In this document: positions 1 to 7,616 of the stretch, piece after piece
How the letters are laid out: every line of letters begins with the position of its first letter
How positions within the stretch are numbered: position 1 is the first letter of the stretch
Source: Gemmobacter lanyuensis
Lineage (GTDB): Bacteria > Pseudomonadota > Alphaproteobacteria > Rhodobacterales > Rhodobacteraceae
Assembly (NCBI RefSeq): GCF_014652355.1
Contig: NZ_BMYQ01000001.1
Coordinates: 1-60,146, forward strand
Length of the DNA: 60,146 nt
Direction: 5' to 3'
Translations under genes and position numbers: made by a program
The notes under the pieces: model-generated
Told to the model about the DNA's origin: nothing
Seen by the model: the letters and a program-made list of their open reading frames with translations, nothing else
Databases searched by the model: none

Positions 1-417
1 GAACCAATGGCGTTCACGGCCTCGATCCAGATCAAGGGCTGGCAGGTCCGCAAGCGCCCGATCGGCATGCGACCGCGCATCGCAGCGGTGCCCTCGGTCG
101 CGAACGCGCCGAACGAGCGCTGGTCCACCGACCTGTGCCGGGTCTGGGCAGGGCGCGACGGCTGGACAACTTTGGCCCTCGTCATCGACTGCCACACCCG
201 CGAGCTGCTGGGCTGGCATCTGTCGCGCTCCGGCAAGGCAACCACTGCCGCCAGCGCATTGGAGCATGTCCCCACAGCGACATGGCAGCGGTTTTCTGCT
301 GCTAATCTTGCCGTGCCTGTCAACATGGTCGAAACTGCAAACTGCGGCATGTATCTTCGCATTAACGCGGGCACAACATTTGACCTAGACTCTTCGCATT
401 GGTGGCGGACAGCTTGA
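1..417 (+). pseudogene. IS3-family transposase (OrfB/rve) fragment
   Basis: The frame is open from the window edge to a stop at 415-417. Residues about 36-87 from the ATG at position 7 resemble the start of the integrase-type catalytic core of IS3 OrfB: NERWSTDLCRVWAG, then the ALVIDCHTRELLGW stretch with the first two strands and an Asp typical of the DDE fold. The similarity stops near residue 87 (about position 268). The remaining residues do not look like the family, and the second Asp and the Glu of the DDE triad are missing, so the gene is broken and cannot be active. The 5' part may lie outside the window. It is the first piece of a small patch of mobile debris that ends at the tmRNA gene. 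Confidence 0.6.
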
Positions 418-481
418 ATTCGGGGAGTCGGTTACGGCGCTGCAGAACGCGGCTTCGATCTACGACCTGACCGAACCCGGC

Positions 482-1012
482 GTGCAAGACTGTTACGGTC
501 TGATGTTTGACGGGGTGGATGACTTCCTGCAAACCGGGAACATCGCCTGGGCGACCGATGAGGTGACGGTCACGGCGGGTCTGCGGAAGCTGTCAGATAC
601 GGCGCGGGGCATGGTTGCAGAACTCGGTCAGTTTGCGAACACTCAAAACTTCCAGCTGAATGCCCCTACCGCAAGTCTGGGAGACTACGGCTTTTATTCC
701 GCTGGGACAGCAACGGCGGGGCTTGGCACTGCCGCGGCCGCACCCAATACCTCGGTCGTTACCGGACAAGCGAAGCTCACCACAGACACACTTATTCTGC
801 GGCGAAATGCAACACAGGCCGGGACTTCGGCGGTAGATCAGGGGACGGGTTCGGCCTACACCACCAACCCGCTTTATATCGGGATGCGGGCAGGCACGTC
901 CTTGCCCTTCAACGGTATCCTGTTCGGCCTGACTGCCGTGAATGCTGTTCTGGACGCCACGCAGCTTGGAATGGTCGAGCTTTCCACCAACTTCAACACC
1001 GGAGGCTTCTGA
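482..1012 (+). CDS. Phage structural protein remnant (C-terminal part)
   Basis: This frame encodes a Gly/Thr/Ala-rich, beta-strand-like protein of 176 residues from a GTG at 482. It starts with CYGLMFDGVDDFLQTG and ends with LFGLTAVNAVLDATQLG, a pattern seen in concanavalin/LamG-like C-termini of phage tail or structural proteins. The frame is open upstream to a stop at 386-388, with plausible coding (GGGQLEFGESVTALQNAAS) but no good start or Shine-Dalgarno. The gene is therefore probably 5'-truncated where phage DNA was joined to the transposase fragment. It overlaps the next gene by TGATG, which supports a phage-type gene pair. The phage-structural call is an inference from composition and context. 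Confidence 0.5.
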   Translation: MQDCYGLMFDGVDDFLQTGNIAWATDEVTVTAGLRKLSDTARGMVAELGQFANTQNFQLNAPTASLGDYGFYSAGTATAGLGTAAAAPNTSVVTGQAKLTTDTLILRRNATQAGTSAVDQGTGSAYTTNPLYIGMRAGTSLPFNGILFGLTAVNAVLDATQLGMVELSTNFNTGGF

Positions 1013-1371
1013 TGCCGAGAGTGACGATTGCTTGTCCCGTCGATCTGCGCGCGGACGCGAACCAGCTGGCGCGCTGCATTGGCCTTGGCCCTGACGATGA
1101 TCAAACCTATGGCGAGCCTGTTTGGAAGGACGCTGCGGGCAATGCCTATGCCGTTGCCTCGGCCATGGTCGGGGAAGGCTTTGCGGGAGCAGCGACAAGC
1201 CCGTTGAGTGAACCGGCTTGTGGCTGCGACCTCGCCGCCGCCGCCCGCGCCCAGGCGAAGATCCGGGTGGGCGGCGCCGCAGATCCGGCCGCACTGGTGG
1301 CCGTGTTCTCCGACGATGCCCGCGCTGGTTTGTCCGAGCTGGGCGTCTCGCAGCATATGCAGGAGCTTTGA
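1012..1371 (+). CDS. Small hypothetical protein, prophage remnant
   Basis: A 119-residue protein starts with MPRVTIACPVDL, and its ATG overlaps the stop of the preceding phage-like gene (TGATG), so the two were probably translated together. The middle is Ala-rich and carries a short Cys-containing stretch (EPACGCDLAAAARAQ). There is no signal peptide or membrane segment. I do not recognise the family. Small proteins of this kind often follow tail or fibre genes in Rhodobacterales prophages, and that neighbourhood is the only clue. Downstream lies 0.5 kb without a credible gene and then ssrA, so this is the last gene of the mobile segment. Confidence 0.5.
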   Translation: MPRVTIACPVDLRADANQLARCIGLGPDDDQTYGEPVWKDAAGNAYAVASAMVGEGFAGAATSPLSEPACGCDLAAAARAQAKIRVGGAADPAALVAVFSDDARAGLSELGVSQHMQEL

Positions 1372-1885
1372 TCCAACACAGGCACCTCTGGCGCTACCCG
1401 CATAGACTTGCGGATGGCGCATAGCTCCGGAGGCGCGAAAATTCCTAACTCATTGTTTTTACGTAACTTTGAACTTGCTGCAGTGTTTTGAGGCCGCACG
1501 GCAGGCAAAACTCGCCTTAAACTGACCGATAACTCATCTTAACGCGTTGTTTTTACGTAACTTTGAACTGAGCAATGGGATGGGCTGCAACAGTTCCAAG
1601 TTTGGCGGTTCGGGTGGGCACTTCCAACGAGGTAAGCCGCTGATTTCATTGGGAGTGACATCTAGACAGAAACCGACTTGGAGCTCGGCGTCCTGTGGTG
1701 CAGGGTTAATCTGGCTGCTGCGCTAGTGAATTGCCATAACCTGATGCATTCACGGAAGGCTATGAAATATCGGTGTTTTCCAGACGTTTCCGGACGTTCC
1801 CAGCTATTCCCGGATGAAGCCGCCCGTACCCACTCTTTTTGTCCGGTTACAGCAGGCAGCGCATCACAGGATCATGAAGGGAAGA
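1372..1885. other. Gene-free stretch between mobile remnant and ssrA
   Basis: No convincing gene is visible here. Short open frames lack ribosome binding sites and run into the tmRNA. The stretch is less GC-rich than its surroundings and holds a 23-bp direct repeat (1453-1475 and 1547-1569). It borders the 3' end of the coding piece of ssrA. It may contain the remains of an integration site, but no integrase gene is present. Confidence 0.6.
1453..1569. repeat. Pair of 23-bp direct repeats
   Basis: Two identical 23-bp copies lie at 1453-1475 and 1547-1569, 94 bp apart start to start. Each begins TTGTTTTTACGTAAC and contains the palindrome TTACGTAA. A short AACTCAT lies a few bases before the first copy and somewhat further before the second, so the duplicated unit may be longer and partly diverged. 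The role is unknown. Recombination-site or regulatory repeats of the lost element are possible. Confidence 0.7.
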
Positions 1886-2202
1886 AGTGCAGGTTTCTGT
1901 TGCCAGGTACCTGCGAACCCCGCCTTACGCGGCTAAGCGCAAGGGCTTAAGTTTCGGTTACCCGAGCTGCTTACGCAGCCAGAGCGACCGGAGCACGGTT
2001 GTCGTTGGCAACTGTACTTTTGGACCGATAACGGTGGTACCTCACCGAGCGAAAGCTGGCCTCTTTAGTCGTTCGTCGATCCTGTTTCGGCCCCCTCCAC
2101 GCCCAACGAGCGGTGTGTTGGTGGAGCCGCCGGGTACCGCCCCCGGGTCCGATCCGATTATTACAGGTGCGTTTATCGCCATAGTCCGGGCGAACCCGAA
2201 CA
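1886..2202 (-). ncRNA. ssrA: tmRNA, two-piece circularly permuted
   Basis: On the minus strand the order is acceptor piece, short spacer, coding piece, the permuted arrangement known from alphaproteobacteria. The acceptor piece begins near 2202 and ends at an encoded CCA (2121-2119), preceded by CGGCTCCA. A 24-nt spacer (2118-2095) follows. The coding piece starts at 2094 with GGGGCCG, which pairs with CGGCTCC of the acceptor piece to give a 7-bp acceptor stem (one G-U). It continues with the tRNA-like start GAAACAGGATCGACGAACG. The tag frame (2009-1971) encodes ANDNRAPVALAA and a TAA stop. A pseudoknot/hairpin-rich tail runs to about 1886. The RNA rescues stalled ribosomes and marks the nascent protein for proteolysis. 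The two outer ends are approximate. Confidence 0.93.
1971..2009 (-). other. tmRNA tag-peptide reading frame
   Basis: Twelve codons, GCC to GCG, encode ANDNRAPVALAA and are followed by TAA at 1973-1971. The terminal LAA is the ClpX recognition end and the ANDN start is the alphaproteobacterial adaptor-binding form. The resume codon is GCC at 2009-2007. Confidence 0.92.
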
Positions 2203-2207
2203 TCCCC

Positions 2208-2236
2208 GATATAGGCCGCGGCGGGGCGTTACGCAA
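2208..2236 (-). promoter_or_regulatory. Sigma-70-type promoter of ssrA
   Basis: Reading the minus strand, TTGCGT (2236-2231) and TATATC (2213-2208) are separated by exactly 17 bases. This predicts a transcript start near 2202, just before the acceptor piece of the tmRNA. This is a consensus match only. Confidence 0.6.
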
Positions 2237-2253
2237 GGGCGGCGCGGCGCAGC

Positions 2254-2289
2254 AAAAAGGCCCGGACGCCTTGGGCGGCCCGGGCCTTT
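2254..2289 (-). terminator. Rho-independent terminator of the binding-protein gene
   Basis: An inverted repeat AAAGGCCCGG / CCGGGCCTTT (arms 2256-2265 and 2280-2289) is followed on the minus strand by a T run. It lies about 20 bases past the stop of the gene at 2310-3356 and upstream of the ssrA promoter, so it separates the two units. Confidence 0.75.
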
Positions 2290-2309
2290 GCACTGGCATG
2301 GGGAAGGGA

Positions 2310-3356
2310 TCAGAAGCCGGCCTTGATGGCTTCGAACTCTTCAATCATCTTGGTGCGGAACTCGGTCGGGACCGGGGTCTGGGCAAAGAGCGTGGTGTTC
2401 ACCGGATCGACGAAGGCCGCCTTCAGCGCCTCTTCCGGCACGGTCTTCATCGCGGCATCGTTCGCCAGGGCATAGCCGATCCCGTCCAGCAGCGCGGGCG
2501 CTGAGCTGGGGGCCAGCATGCTGTTGATGAAGTCATAGGCCTTTTCTTCCTTGCCGGGTGCGTCCTTCAGGTTGACGTAACCGCAGAACCAGGTGGCGGC
2601 ACCTTCTGCGGGCGACCGCTGAAAGCCCACGGGGAAGTTTTCGTCCTGAAGGGCAGCCACGCCGTCGTTCCAGGACCAGGCCACCAAAACCTCGCCCGTG
2701 GCCATCAGCTGTGCCATTTCGGCCGGGTCGGCCCAATAGGCGCGGACATTCGGATGGACTGAGCGCAGCCAGTCGGCGGCCGCCTGGAACTGTTCGTCGG
2801 TCACGTTTTCCCAGCTTGTCACGCCGGTGGCGAGGAAGGCCAGCGACCAGACATCATCCGTCGAATCGGGCAGAGAAATGCGGCCCGCATATTTCGGATC
2901 GGTAAAGACCTTGAGCGAGGCAACATCTTCGGCCGGGACATCCTTGGTGTTATAAGCAATGGCGGTATAGGCATAGTCGGTCGGAATGAACCAGACGCCC
3001 GCATCGTCCTTGAAGATCGGCGAATTCAGCATCCGCGGCGCGATATTGGCGAATTCCGGGATCTTACTGGTATCCCAGGGCTCGATCAGGCCCGCTTCGC
3101 GGTAGCGGCCCACATGGGCGGCGCAGGGGTGGGCGAGATCGGTCTTGAAGCCCGACGACACCTTCTGGAAGGCCTCGTCATCATCGGCAAAGAAGGAATA
3201 GGTGGGCTTGTCGCCGTTCTTGGCGACATAAGAGGTCATCAGCCCCTCGATATCCCAGCCAGCCCAGTCAAGGACCGTCAGTTCGGAATCGGCCGCGAAG
3301 GCGGGCAGGGCAAGCGCCAGCGCCGCGCCGGTCAGCAGGGTCGTGCGAATGGTCAT
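2310..3356 (-). CDS. ABC transporter substrate-binding protein, spermidine/putrescine (PotD) type
   Basis: A 348-residue periplasmic protein. Residues 1-21 form a signal peptide ending AFA before AD. The mature part starts with SELTVLDWAGWD and carries PotD-family landmarks such as WFIPTDYAYTAIAYNT and the YAGRISLPDSTDDV hinge region. In this family the protein captures polyamines or similar cationic solutes and passes them to a permease. No permease or ATPase gene is adjacent: the gene is followed by its own terminator and ssrA, and the divergent neighbour is a class V PLP enzyme. It is therefore an orphan binding protein or works with a transporter encoded elsewhere. The exact ligand cannot be read from sequence. 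Confidence 0.85.
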   Translation of the reverse strand: MTIRTTLLTGAALALALPAFAADSELTVLDWAGWDIEGLMTSYVAKNGDKPTYSFFADDDEAFQKVSSGFKTDLAHPCAAHVGRYREAGLIEPWDTSKIPEFANIAPRMLNSPIFKDDAGVWFIPTDYAYTAIAYNTKDVPAEDVASLKVFTDPKYAGRISLPDSTDDVWSLAFLATGVTSWENVTDEQFQAAADWLRSVHPNVRAYWADPAEMAQLMATGEVLVAWSWNDGVAALQDENFPVGFQRSPAEGAATWFCGYVNLKDAPGKEEKAYDFINSMLAPSSAPALLDGIGYALANDAAMKTVPEEALKAAFVDPVNTTLFAQTPVPTEFRTKMIEEFEAIKAGF

Positions 3357-3591
3357 GAAAGCTCCTCGGTCAGGGTGGATGGGCTGCAGCGCGGCCCCGG
3401 GGGGCGCACCACTCAGACTGGCCGGAGGCTAAGCGAGCGGCCCGGCCCGCTCAAGCAGAAACTCCGCCCCAAAGCCCTGATGCGGCGGGATTCGTGTAAT
3501 TTTGATCAAAATTCTTGCGCTCCCGGGGCAGGGGCCTTGCGGGGGGCGGGCGCGCGGGGCAGGATCACCCCGCCATCAGAGGAGCCCGACC

Positions 3592-4833
3592 ATGCCGCTT
3601 GATCTTGCCTTTGTCCGCAGCCAGTTTCCCGCATTTGCCAGCGCCGCCCTTGAGGGACAGGCCTTCTTTGAAAACGCGGGCGGGTCCTATACCGCGGGAC
3701 AGGTGATCGACCGGCTGACGCGCTTCTACCATGACCGCAAGGTGCAGCCCTATGCCCCCTATGAGGCAAGCCGTCTGGGCGGCGCCGAGATGGACGAGGC
3801 CCGCGCAAGGCTTGCCGCGCTGATGGGGGTGGAGACGGATGAAGTCTCGTTCGGCCCTTCCTCCAGCGCCAATACATTTGTTCTGGCCAATGCCGTGCGC
3901 CAATGGTTGCGCGGGCAAAAGGCCGCCATCGTCGTGACCAATCAGGACCATGAGGCCAACAGCGGCGTCTGGCGCCGGCTTGCCGATGAGGGGATCGAGG
4001 TGCGCGAATGGCGGATCGACCCCGAAACCGGCCATCTTGACCCTGCCGCACTGGCGCCCCTGCTGGCGGATGGGGCGGTGAAGATGGTCTGCTTCCCGCA
4101 TTGTTCCAACGTGGTGGCCGAGATCAACCCCGTGGCGCAGATCTGCGCGATGGCGCGGGCGGCGGGCGCCTTTACCTGTGTGGACGGGGTCAGCTACGCC
4201 CCCCACGGCCTGCCTGATATTCCGGCGCTGGGGGCCGATATCTATCTCTTTTCCGCCTACAAGACCTATGGCCCGCATCAGGGCATCATGGTGATCCGAC
4301 GTGCCTGTGGGGCGGTGCTGCCCAATCAGGCGCATTTCTTCAATGGTGACGTGCTCTACAAACGCTTCACCCCTGCCGGGCCGGATCATGCCCAGGTGGC
4401 GGCCTGCGCGGGGATTGCCGATTACATCGATGCGCTGCACGCCCATCACTTTGGCGCCGAGGGTGCCGCCGACCCGGCCGCGCGCAATCGCGCGGTTCAT
4501 GATCTGATGCGCGCGCATGAAATTGCCTTGCTGCAGCCGCTGCTCGATTACCTTGCCGCCCGCAATGACCTGCGCCTGATCGGCCCGCGCGCGGCCGAGC
4601 GGCGGGCGCCTACCGTGGCCGTGGCGCTGGATCGTCTCGCGCTGCCGGTGGCCGAGGCGCTGGCCCCCTTGGGCATCATGGCGGGGGGCGGGGATTTCTA
4701 CGCTGTCCGCCCGCTTGAGGCGCTGGGGGTCGACCGGGCCAAGGGGGTGCTGCGGCTCTCTTTCGTGCATTATACCGCCCCCGAGGAGGTGACGAAGCTG
4801 ATCTCCGCGCTGGACCGCGTTCTTGCAGGCTGA
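3592..4833 (+). CDS. Class V aminotransferase / cysteine-desulfurase-like PLP enzyme
   Basis: A 413-residue protein from the ATG at 3592, chosen because AGAGGAG lies just upstream. An in-frame start at 3502 would add 30 GC-rich residues unlike the family. Fold type I features are present: the N-terminal FFENAGGSYTAG, FGPSSSANTFVLANA for phosphate binding, VDGVSYAPHG with the cofactor Asp near residue 198, and the Schiff-base lysine in FSAYKTYGPHQG at about residue 224. A SufS-type active-site Cys is not obvious, so a lyase or aminotransferase role is as likely as sulfur transfer. It is divergent from the polyamine-type binding protein and stands alone. The substrate is unknown. Confidence 0.85.
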   Translation: MPLDLAFVRSQFPAFASAALEGQAFFENAGGSYTAGQVIDRLTRFYHDRKVQPYAPYEASRLGGAEMDEARARLAALMGVETDEVSFGPSSSANTFVLANAVRQWLRGQKAAIVVTNQDHEANSGVWRRLADEGIEVREWRIDPETGHLDPAALAPLLADGAVKMVCFPHCSNVVAEINPVAQICAMARAAGAFTCVDGVSYAPHGLPDIPALGADIYLFSAYKTYGPHQGIMVIRRACGAVLPNQAHFFNGDVLYKRFTPAGPDHAQVAACAGIADYIDALHAHHFGAEGAADPAARNRAVHDLMRAHEIALLQPLLDYLAARNDLRLIGPRAAERRAPTVAVALDRLALPVAEALAPLGIMAGGGDFYAVRPLEALGVDRAKGVLRLSFVHYTAPEEVTKLISALDRVLAG

Positions 4834-4910
4834 CCCGCGCGGCGGGGCTTACCCCCTTTCCATCGGGGCAGGCGCGGCCTATGTTGAAGGAGAATTGGAA
4901 GAGGTGCTTC

Positions 4911-5369
4911 ATGGCGCGCACGATTGATTATGGCAACCTGATGCATCGCGCGATGCGTGGACTGATCCAGTCTGTGTTGGAGGATGTGGCACAGAACGGC
5001 CTGCCGGGCGCGCATCACTTCTTCATCACCTTCGATACCACGCACCCCGGCGTGGCCATCGCCGATTGGCTGCGCGCGCGCTATCCGCAGGAAATGACCG
5101 TGGTGCTGCAGCATTGGTTCGATGCGCTGGAAGTCACGCCCGAGGGGTTCTCGGTCACGCTGAATTTCGGCAACGCCCCGGAACCCTTGGTGATTCCCTT
5201 TGATGCCGTCCGCACCTTCGTGGACCCTTCGGTCGAATTCGGGCTGCGGTTCGAAACGAACGAGGACATCGAAGAAGACGACGACGAAGAAGAGGACGAG
5301 GAGGAGGAAATGGAGGTCGCCAAGCCCCATGCCGCCGAAATCGTCAGTCTGGACAAGTTCCGCAAGTAA
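4911..5369 (+). CDS. sspB: SspB, ClpXP adaptor for ssrA-tagged proteins
   Basis: A 152-residue alphaproteobacterial SspB starts MARTIDYGNLMHRAMRG. The ATG at 4911 has GAAGAGG upstream and is preferred to the in-frame ATG at 4881. The core (residues about 1-115) contains HHFFITFDTTHPGV and the strand pair MTVVLQHWFDALEV...FSVTLNFG. A very acidic linker of Glu/Asp (about 115-135) leads to a short C-terminal motif (AEIVSLDKFRK) of the kind that docks on the ClpX N-domain. The protein tethers tmRNA-tagged substrates to ClpXP. The tag donor ssrA is encoded less than 3 kb away in this window. A terminator-like hairpin follows the stop. Confidence 0.9.
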   Translation: MARTIDYGNLMHRAMRGLIQSVLEDVAQNGLPGAHHFFITFDTTHPGVAIADWLRARYPQEMTVVLQHWFDALEVTPEGFSVTLNFGNAPEPLVIPFDAVRTFVDPSVEFGLRFETNEDIEEDDDEEEDEEEEMEVAKPHAAEIVSLDKFRK

Positions 5370-5423
5370 GGCGCGTTGCGCCTGAACCCGTGCTGTATAC
5401 CTCCGTATACCGATTGATTTCCG

Positions 5424-5455
5424 CGCCCCTTCCTCCTAGAAGGGGCGTGGTTTTT
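5424..5455 (+). terminator. Terminator-like hairpin between sspB and fumC
   Basis: The perfect stem CGCCCCTTC / GAAGGGGCG (5424-5432, 5439-5447) with a 6-nt loop is followed by TGGTTTTT. It ends only 14 bases before the fumC start, so besides ending sspB transcripts it must sit inside any fumC leader transcribed from upstream. Attenuation is possible. Confidence 0.7.
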
Positions 5456-5469
5456 ATGGAGGCTTGCAC

Positions 5470-6864
5470 ATGACCGCCACCCGCACCGAGACCGACAGCT
5501 TTGGCCCGCTGGAAGTCCCTGCCGACAAATACTGGGGCGCGCAGACCCAGCGTTCCATCATCAACTTCCCCATCGGCTGGGAAAAGCAGCCCGTCGCCAT
5601 CGTGCGCGCGCTTGGAGTCATCAAGAAGGCCTGTGCGCTGGTGAACATCGCGCAGGGCGACATCTCGAAAGAGCTGGGCGAGGCGATTGCCGCCGCCGCA
5701 CAAGAGGTGATCGACGGCAAGTTCGATGACAACTTCCCGCTGGTCGTGTGGCAGACCGGGTCGGGCACCCAGTCGAACATGAACGCGAACGAGGTCATCT
5801 CGAACCGCGCGATCGAAATGCTGGGCGGGGTCATGGGGTCGAAAAAGCCCGTTCACCCGAATGACCATGTGAACATGGGTCAGTCCTCGAATGACACCTT
5901 CCCCACCGCCATGCATGTGGCCATCGGCATGATGGCGCGCGATGTGCTGCTGCCGGGTCTGGAAAAGCTGCACAAGGCGCTGGCCGCCAAGGCCGAGGAA
6001 TTCAAGGACATCATCAAGATCGGCCGCACCCATACCCAGGATGCCACGCCGCTGACGCTGGGCCAGGAATTCGGCGGCTATGCCAAGCAGGTCGAACGCG
6101 GGATCGACCGCGTGAAGATGTGCCTGCCGCATATCTACGAACTGGCGCAGGGCGGCACCGCCGTTGGCACCGGGCTGAACACCCGTGTGGGCTGGGACAC
6201 CCGCGTCGCGGCCCAGATCTCAGAGATCACCAGCCTGCCGTTCGTCACCGCGCCCAACAAGTTCGAGGCGCTGGCCGCGCATGATGCGATGGTCATGTTC
6301 TCGGGCGCGCTGAAGACGGTGGCGGCAAGCCTCTTCAAGATCGCCAACGACATGCGTCTGCTGGGCTCGGGTCCGCGCTCGGGCCTTGGCGAGCTGATCC
6401 TGCCGGAAAACGAACCCGGGTCGTCCATCATGCCGGGCAAGGTGAACCCGACCCAGGCCGAGGCGCTGACCATGGTTTGCGCCCATGTCATGGGCAATGA
6501 CGCGGCGGTGGGCTTTGCCGGTTCGCAAGGTCACTTCGAGCTGAACGTCTACAACCCGATGATGTCCTATAACGTCCTGCAATCGATGCAGCTTCTGGGC
6601 GATGCCGCCAGCAGCTTCACCGACAACATGGTCGTGGGTACCCAGGCCAATGTGGTGCGGATCGACAAGCTGATGAAGGAATCGCTGATGCTGGTCACGG
6701 CGCTGGCCCCCACCATCGGCTATGACAATGCGACCAAGGTGGCCAAGACCGCGCACAAGAACGGCACCACCCTGAAGGAAGAGGCGATTGCCCTTGGCTT
6801 CGTCGATGAGGAAACCTTCGACCGTGTCGTTCGTCCGGAAGACATGATCAGCCCCAAAGGCTGA
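5470..6864 (+). CDS. fumC: Fumarate hydratase class II
   Basis: A 464-residue fumarase, the usual length, interconverting fumarate and malate in the TCA cycle in the cytoplasm. The start is the ATG at 5470 behind GGAGG (5458-5462). Family landmarks are [22 protein letters not shown] at the N-terminus (cited here in part), [15 protein letters not shown], the [16 protein letters not shown] block with a catalytic His, and the signature [15 protein letters not shown] at about residues 317-331. Two GTATAC repeats (5395-5400, 5405-5410) and a terminator-like hairpin lie in the upstream 100 bases. A strong terminator follows. The DUF4169 and ribbon-helix-helix genes downstream are a common Rhodobacterales neighbourhood. 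Confidence 0.97.
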   Translation: MTATRTETDSFGPLEVPADKYWGAQTQRSIINFPIGWEKQPVAIVRALGVIKKACALVNIAQGDISKELGEAIAAAAQEVIDGKFDDNFPLVVWQTGSGTQSNMNANEVISNRAIEMLGGVMGSKKPVHPNDHVNMGQSSNDTFPTAMHVAIGMMARDVLLPGLEKLHKALAAKAEEFKDIIKIGRTHTQDATPLTLGQEFGGYAKQVERGIDRVKMCLPHIYELAQGGTAVGTGLNTRVGWDTRVAAQISEITSLPFVTAPNKFEALAAHDAMVMFSGALKTVAASLFKIANDMRLLGSGPRSGLGELILPENEPGSSIMPGKVNPTQAEALTMVCAHVMGNDAAVGFAGSQGHFELNVYNPMMSYNVLQSMQLLGDAASSFTDNMVVGTQANVVRIDKLMKESLMLVTALAPTIGYDNATKVAKTAHKNGTTLKEEAIALGFVDEETFDRVVRPEDMISPKG

Positions 6865-6886
6865 TCTGGCCCGCCCTTGCCCTGCG

Positions 6887-6915
6887 ACGCCCGGACCGCG
6901 GTCCGGGCGTTTTCT
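6887..6915 (+). terminator. Rho-independent terminator of fumC
   Basis: An 11-bp perfect stem ACGCCCGGACC / GGTCCGGGCGT (6887-6897 and 6900-6910) is followed by TTTCTG. It lies 23 bases after the fumC stop. Confidence 0.8.
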
Positions 6916-7048
6916 GTTGCGCGGCTGTTTTGCCGGGTTGAAGCCGCCAATCCCGGCGTTAGGTTGACAGATGCGGGCGGATCAACGCCCCGCCACGGGC
7001 AGGCACAGAACCTGCAAGGCCCCAAAGGTCAGGAAGGGGAGATGTCGG

Positions 7049-7246
7049 ATGGGAGAGGTCGTCAACCTCAATCGTTTTCGCAAGGAGAAGCGGCGCAGCG
7101 AAGACCGCGCCGAGGCCGATGCCAATGCGCTGTGCTTTGGTCGCACCAAGGCGCAGAAAGAGCTGGACCGCGCCCGCGCCGAAAAAGGCAGCCGCGACCA
7201 TGCCGCCCATCTGAGGAACAATGACCACGAAGACGACGGCGCCTGA
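7049..7246 (+). CDS. DUF4169 family small protein
   Basis: A 65-residue, strongly charged protein starts MGEVVNLNRFRKEKRR and continues into an Arg/Glu/Ala-rich helix. The VNLNRFRK start is typical of DUF4169 proteins, found in Rhodobacterales beside fumC and a ribbon-helix-helix protein. The ATG at 7049 is chosen because family members begin at this motif. A longer in-frame start at 6971 exists but has no support. The function is unknown. The basic N-terminus and the neighbouring DNA-binding-fold protein might suggest nucleic-acid contact, but that is inference only. Confidence 0.75.
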   Translation: MGEVVNLNRFRKEKRRSEDRAEADANALCFGRTKAQKELDRARAEKGSRDHAAHLRNNDHEDDGA

Positions 7247-7285
7247 CCGCATCCCCCTTGCCCGCTGACCCGAACGGAGTTGCCC

Positions 7286-7531
7286 ATGTCGGCGCGCCCG
7301 GCGAAACATTCCCTCACCCTGCATGGCCACCGCACCAGCGTTTCGCTTGAGGATGAATTCTGGGCCGGGTTCCGTGCGCTGGCTGCCGCGCGGGCCATGG
7401 GCCTCAATGAACTTGCAGCCGAAATCGACGCCGCGCGTAGTGGCGATCTGGGCCTTGCCAGCGCGATCCGCCTTGAGGTGCTGCGCTTCTACCGCGATGG
7501 CTGGGCAGGGACCGAACATCCCGGAGGATGA
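7286..7531 (+). CDS. Ribbon-helix-helix domain protein
   Basis: An 81-residue protein with a short beta strand (KHSLTLHGHRTSVSLEDEFW) followed by two helices, as in the RHH_4 family (PF13467). Such proteins dimerise through the strand to bind DNA. The ATG at 7286 follows CGGAGTT. It lies 39 bases downstream of the DUF4169 gene, so the two are probably one unit, in the same order as in related genomes. The target is unknown. The gene ends shortly before the photolyase promoter, which points to independent control of the next operon. Confidence 0.75.
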   Translation: MSARPAKHSLTLHGHRTSVSLEDEFWAGFRALAAARAMGLNELAAEIDAARSGDLGLASAIRLEVLRFYRDGWAGTEHPGG

Positions 7532-7558
7532 CCCAAGGGCAGGCGCGGAAAAAAGCTG

Positions 7559-7588
7559 TGATCCGATGTCGAAGGGACAGCGTATATT
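7559..7588 (+). promoter_or_regulatory. Candidate ECF sigma-E (RpoE/ChrR) promoter
   Basis: TGATCC (7559-7564) and TATATT (7583-7588) are separated by 18 bases, close to the R. sphaeroides sigma-E pattern of singlet-oxygen genes such as phrA and cfaS as I recall it. The predicted start is near 7595, about 20 bases before the photolyase ATG. The match is by eye and the regulator is not in the window. Confidence 0.55.
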
Positions 7589-7616
7589 CTTCTGAAGATT
7601 GAGGAACTTGCGCAAG

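Noticed and set aside
593-1508. Minus-strand frames opposite the phage remnant
   Set aside because: Overlapping frames 593-1294, 874-1422 and 1146-1508 are Arg/Gly-rich shadows. The plus-strand pair with TGATG coupling is more credible.
1678-2504. Open frames at 1678-1950 and 1887-2504 (plus) and 2042-2344 (minus)
   Set aside because: They overlap the tmRNA gene and its flanking terminator, which explain the sequence much better.
3565-4770. 401-codon minus-strand frame
   Set aside because: It is antisense to the class V PLP enzyme, with shadow composition.
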